6,412 nucleotides of DNA from Planctomycetota bacterium. GTDB taxonomy: Bacteria; Planctomycetota; Phycisphaerae; Sedimentisphaerales; Anaerobacaceae. The DNA is taken from the NCBI GenBank assembly GCA_023135255.1, contig JAGLTN010000165.1, forward strand, positions 1 to 6,412. The letters run 5' to 3'. Below, one piece after another: positions 5,688-6,412 of this stretch. The notes beneath the pieces are model-generated. The model was not told the DNA's origin. It searched no databases and was given only the letters and a program-made list of their open reading frames with translations. Position 1 is the first letter of the stretch. Each line of letters starts with the position of its first letter. Made by a program: the position numbers and the translations under genes.

Positions 5688-6412
5688 ATGCCAATTTTGA
5701 CGCTTAATGACATACATCTGAATTTCGGTGCCGAAGTTATCTTCGAAAAGCTGAATATGCAAATATACCCAACCGACAAGGTCGGGCTGGTGGGGCCTAA
5801 CGGCTGCGGCAAAACTACGATGCTGAGAATAATCCTTGGTCAGCTCGATTCTGACCTGGGACAAATAAAAAAAAGAAACTCGCTAAAAATCGGCTATCTG
5901 CCACAGGAACCTATCTTCAGCGATGACAAAACAATATTAGAGCAGCTCCACAGCAGCGCCGAAGAACTGCTGGCAATGCAAAAACATATCCACCAGGCAG
6001 CGGAAAAAATCAGCCAGCTGCAAGGTCCACAGCAAAAAGAGGCAATGAAACAGTATGACCGACTCAATCACGAATTTGAATTGGCAGGGGGCTATGAATT
6101 TGAAACTCGTGTAAAAGAGATAACCGCTGGGCTGGGCATAAACGAAGAGCATTACGGGCTGAAACCATCGCAGCTTTCAGGAGGGCAGCTATCCCGTCTT
6201 GGTCTGGCGAAGGTTCTGCTTTCAAATGCAAACCTGCTGCTGCTGGATGAGCCTACAAACCATCTCGACTGGAACGCCACTATCTGGCTTGAAAAATTTC
6301 TGAGAACCTTCCCCCATGCGGTATTGATAGTAAGCCATGACCGATTCCTGCTCGACAGGGTAGTAAAAAAGGTTATCGACATCGACCAGCGTCAGAGCAA
6401 AACATACACCGG
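5688..6412 (+). CDS. ABC-F family ATPase, N-terminal half (runs off window)
   Basis: ABC-F proteins are soluble twin-ATPase factors that act on ribosomes (translation factors or antibiotic-resistance proteins) rather than transporters. The 241 complete codons seen cover the first nucleotide-binding domain: Walker A at 36-43 (GPNGCGKT), Q-loop Gln73 in GYLPQE, an inserted charged helical stretch at about 90-150 where the family's arm lies, signature LSGGQ at 163-167, Walker B at 183-188 followed by PTNHLD (to 194), and H-loop His217 in VSHDRF. All catalytic residues are intact. There is no stop before the window end; the linker and second ATPase domain lie outside. The start MPILTLNDI is typical, and no other in-frame start exists back to the stop at 5628-5630. 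No ribosome binding site is present, and a TATAAT lies six bases upstream. The 119 bases separating it from the dockerin gene suggest separate transcription. The subfamily (EttA, Uup, YheS or other) cannot be decided from this half. Confidence 0.92.
   Translation, partial: MPILTLNDIHLNFGAEVIFEKLNMQIYPTDKVGLVGPNGCGKTTMLRIILGQLDSDLGQIKKRNSLKIGYLPQEPIFSDDKTILEQLHSSAEELLAMQKHIHQAAEKISQLQGPQQKEAMKQYDRLNHEFELAGGYEFETRVKEITAGLGINEEHYGLKPSQLSGGQLSRLGLAKVLLSNANLLLLDEPTNHLDWNATIWLEKFLRTFPHAVLIVSHDRFLLDRVVKKVIDIDQRQSKTYT

Overview
The window looks like a piece of a planctomycete chromosome, most likely from the Phycisphaerae / Sedimentisphaerales side of the phylum. Three things point there: a secreted protein with a lamin-tail domain, a YWTD propeller and dockerin-type repeats carrying a Cys-x-x-Cys; a rhamnosidase-like glycosidase remnant; and an ABC transporter pair of a type I associate with planctomycetes from memory. 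Base composition is moderately AT-rich. The assignment rests on protein style, not on a marker gene.

Layout. Positions 1 to about 147 hold the N-terminal part of a glutamate racemase (murI) on the minus strand, without its true start. It meets, head to head and without any intergenic space, the C-terminal remnant of an alpha-L-rhamnosidase-like protein on the plus strand (about 138-500). Both genes are broken at the same place, so this is either a rearrangement breakpoint or an assembly chimera. From 518 to 3607 three genes run on the minus strand: pheA (chorismate mutase / prephenate dehydratase), then an ABC ATPase and a roughly ten-helix membrane protein that overlap by ATGA and clearly form one translational unit. 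A 233-base divergent region (3608-3840) follows. It carries a perfect sigma70-type promoter (TTGACA, 16 bases, TATAAT) and a strong ribosome binding site that drive a 575-residue secreted protein (3841-5568), which ends in two tandem dockerin-like modules. After a 119-base gap an ABC-F type ATPase starts at 5688 and runs off the window. It has no ribosome binding site, and a TATAAT box lies only six bases before its ATG, which suggests a leaderless message.

How the genes fit together. Only the ABC ATPase and its membrane partner clearly work together, as an uncharacterised transporter. pheA (phenylalanine synthesis), murI (D-glutamate for peptidoglycan) and the ABC-F protein (probably acting on the ribosome) are housekeeping genes. 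The rhamnosidase remnant and the dockerin protein fit a lifestyle of degrading or binding complex polysaccharides. No RNA gene, CRISPR array, insertion sequence or convincing rho-independent terminator was seen.

The observations most worth following are the murI/rhamnosidase junction, the ABC ATPase lacking the switch histidine, the LTD / YWTD-propeller / double-dockerin protein with its exact 177-base tandem duplication, and the possibly leaderless ABC-F gene.
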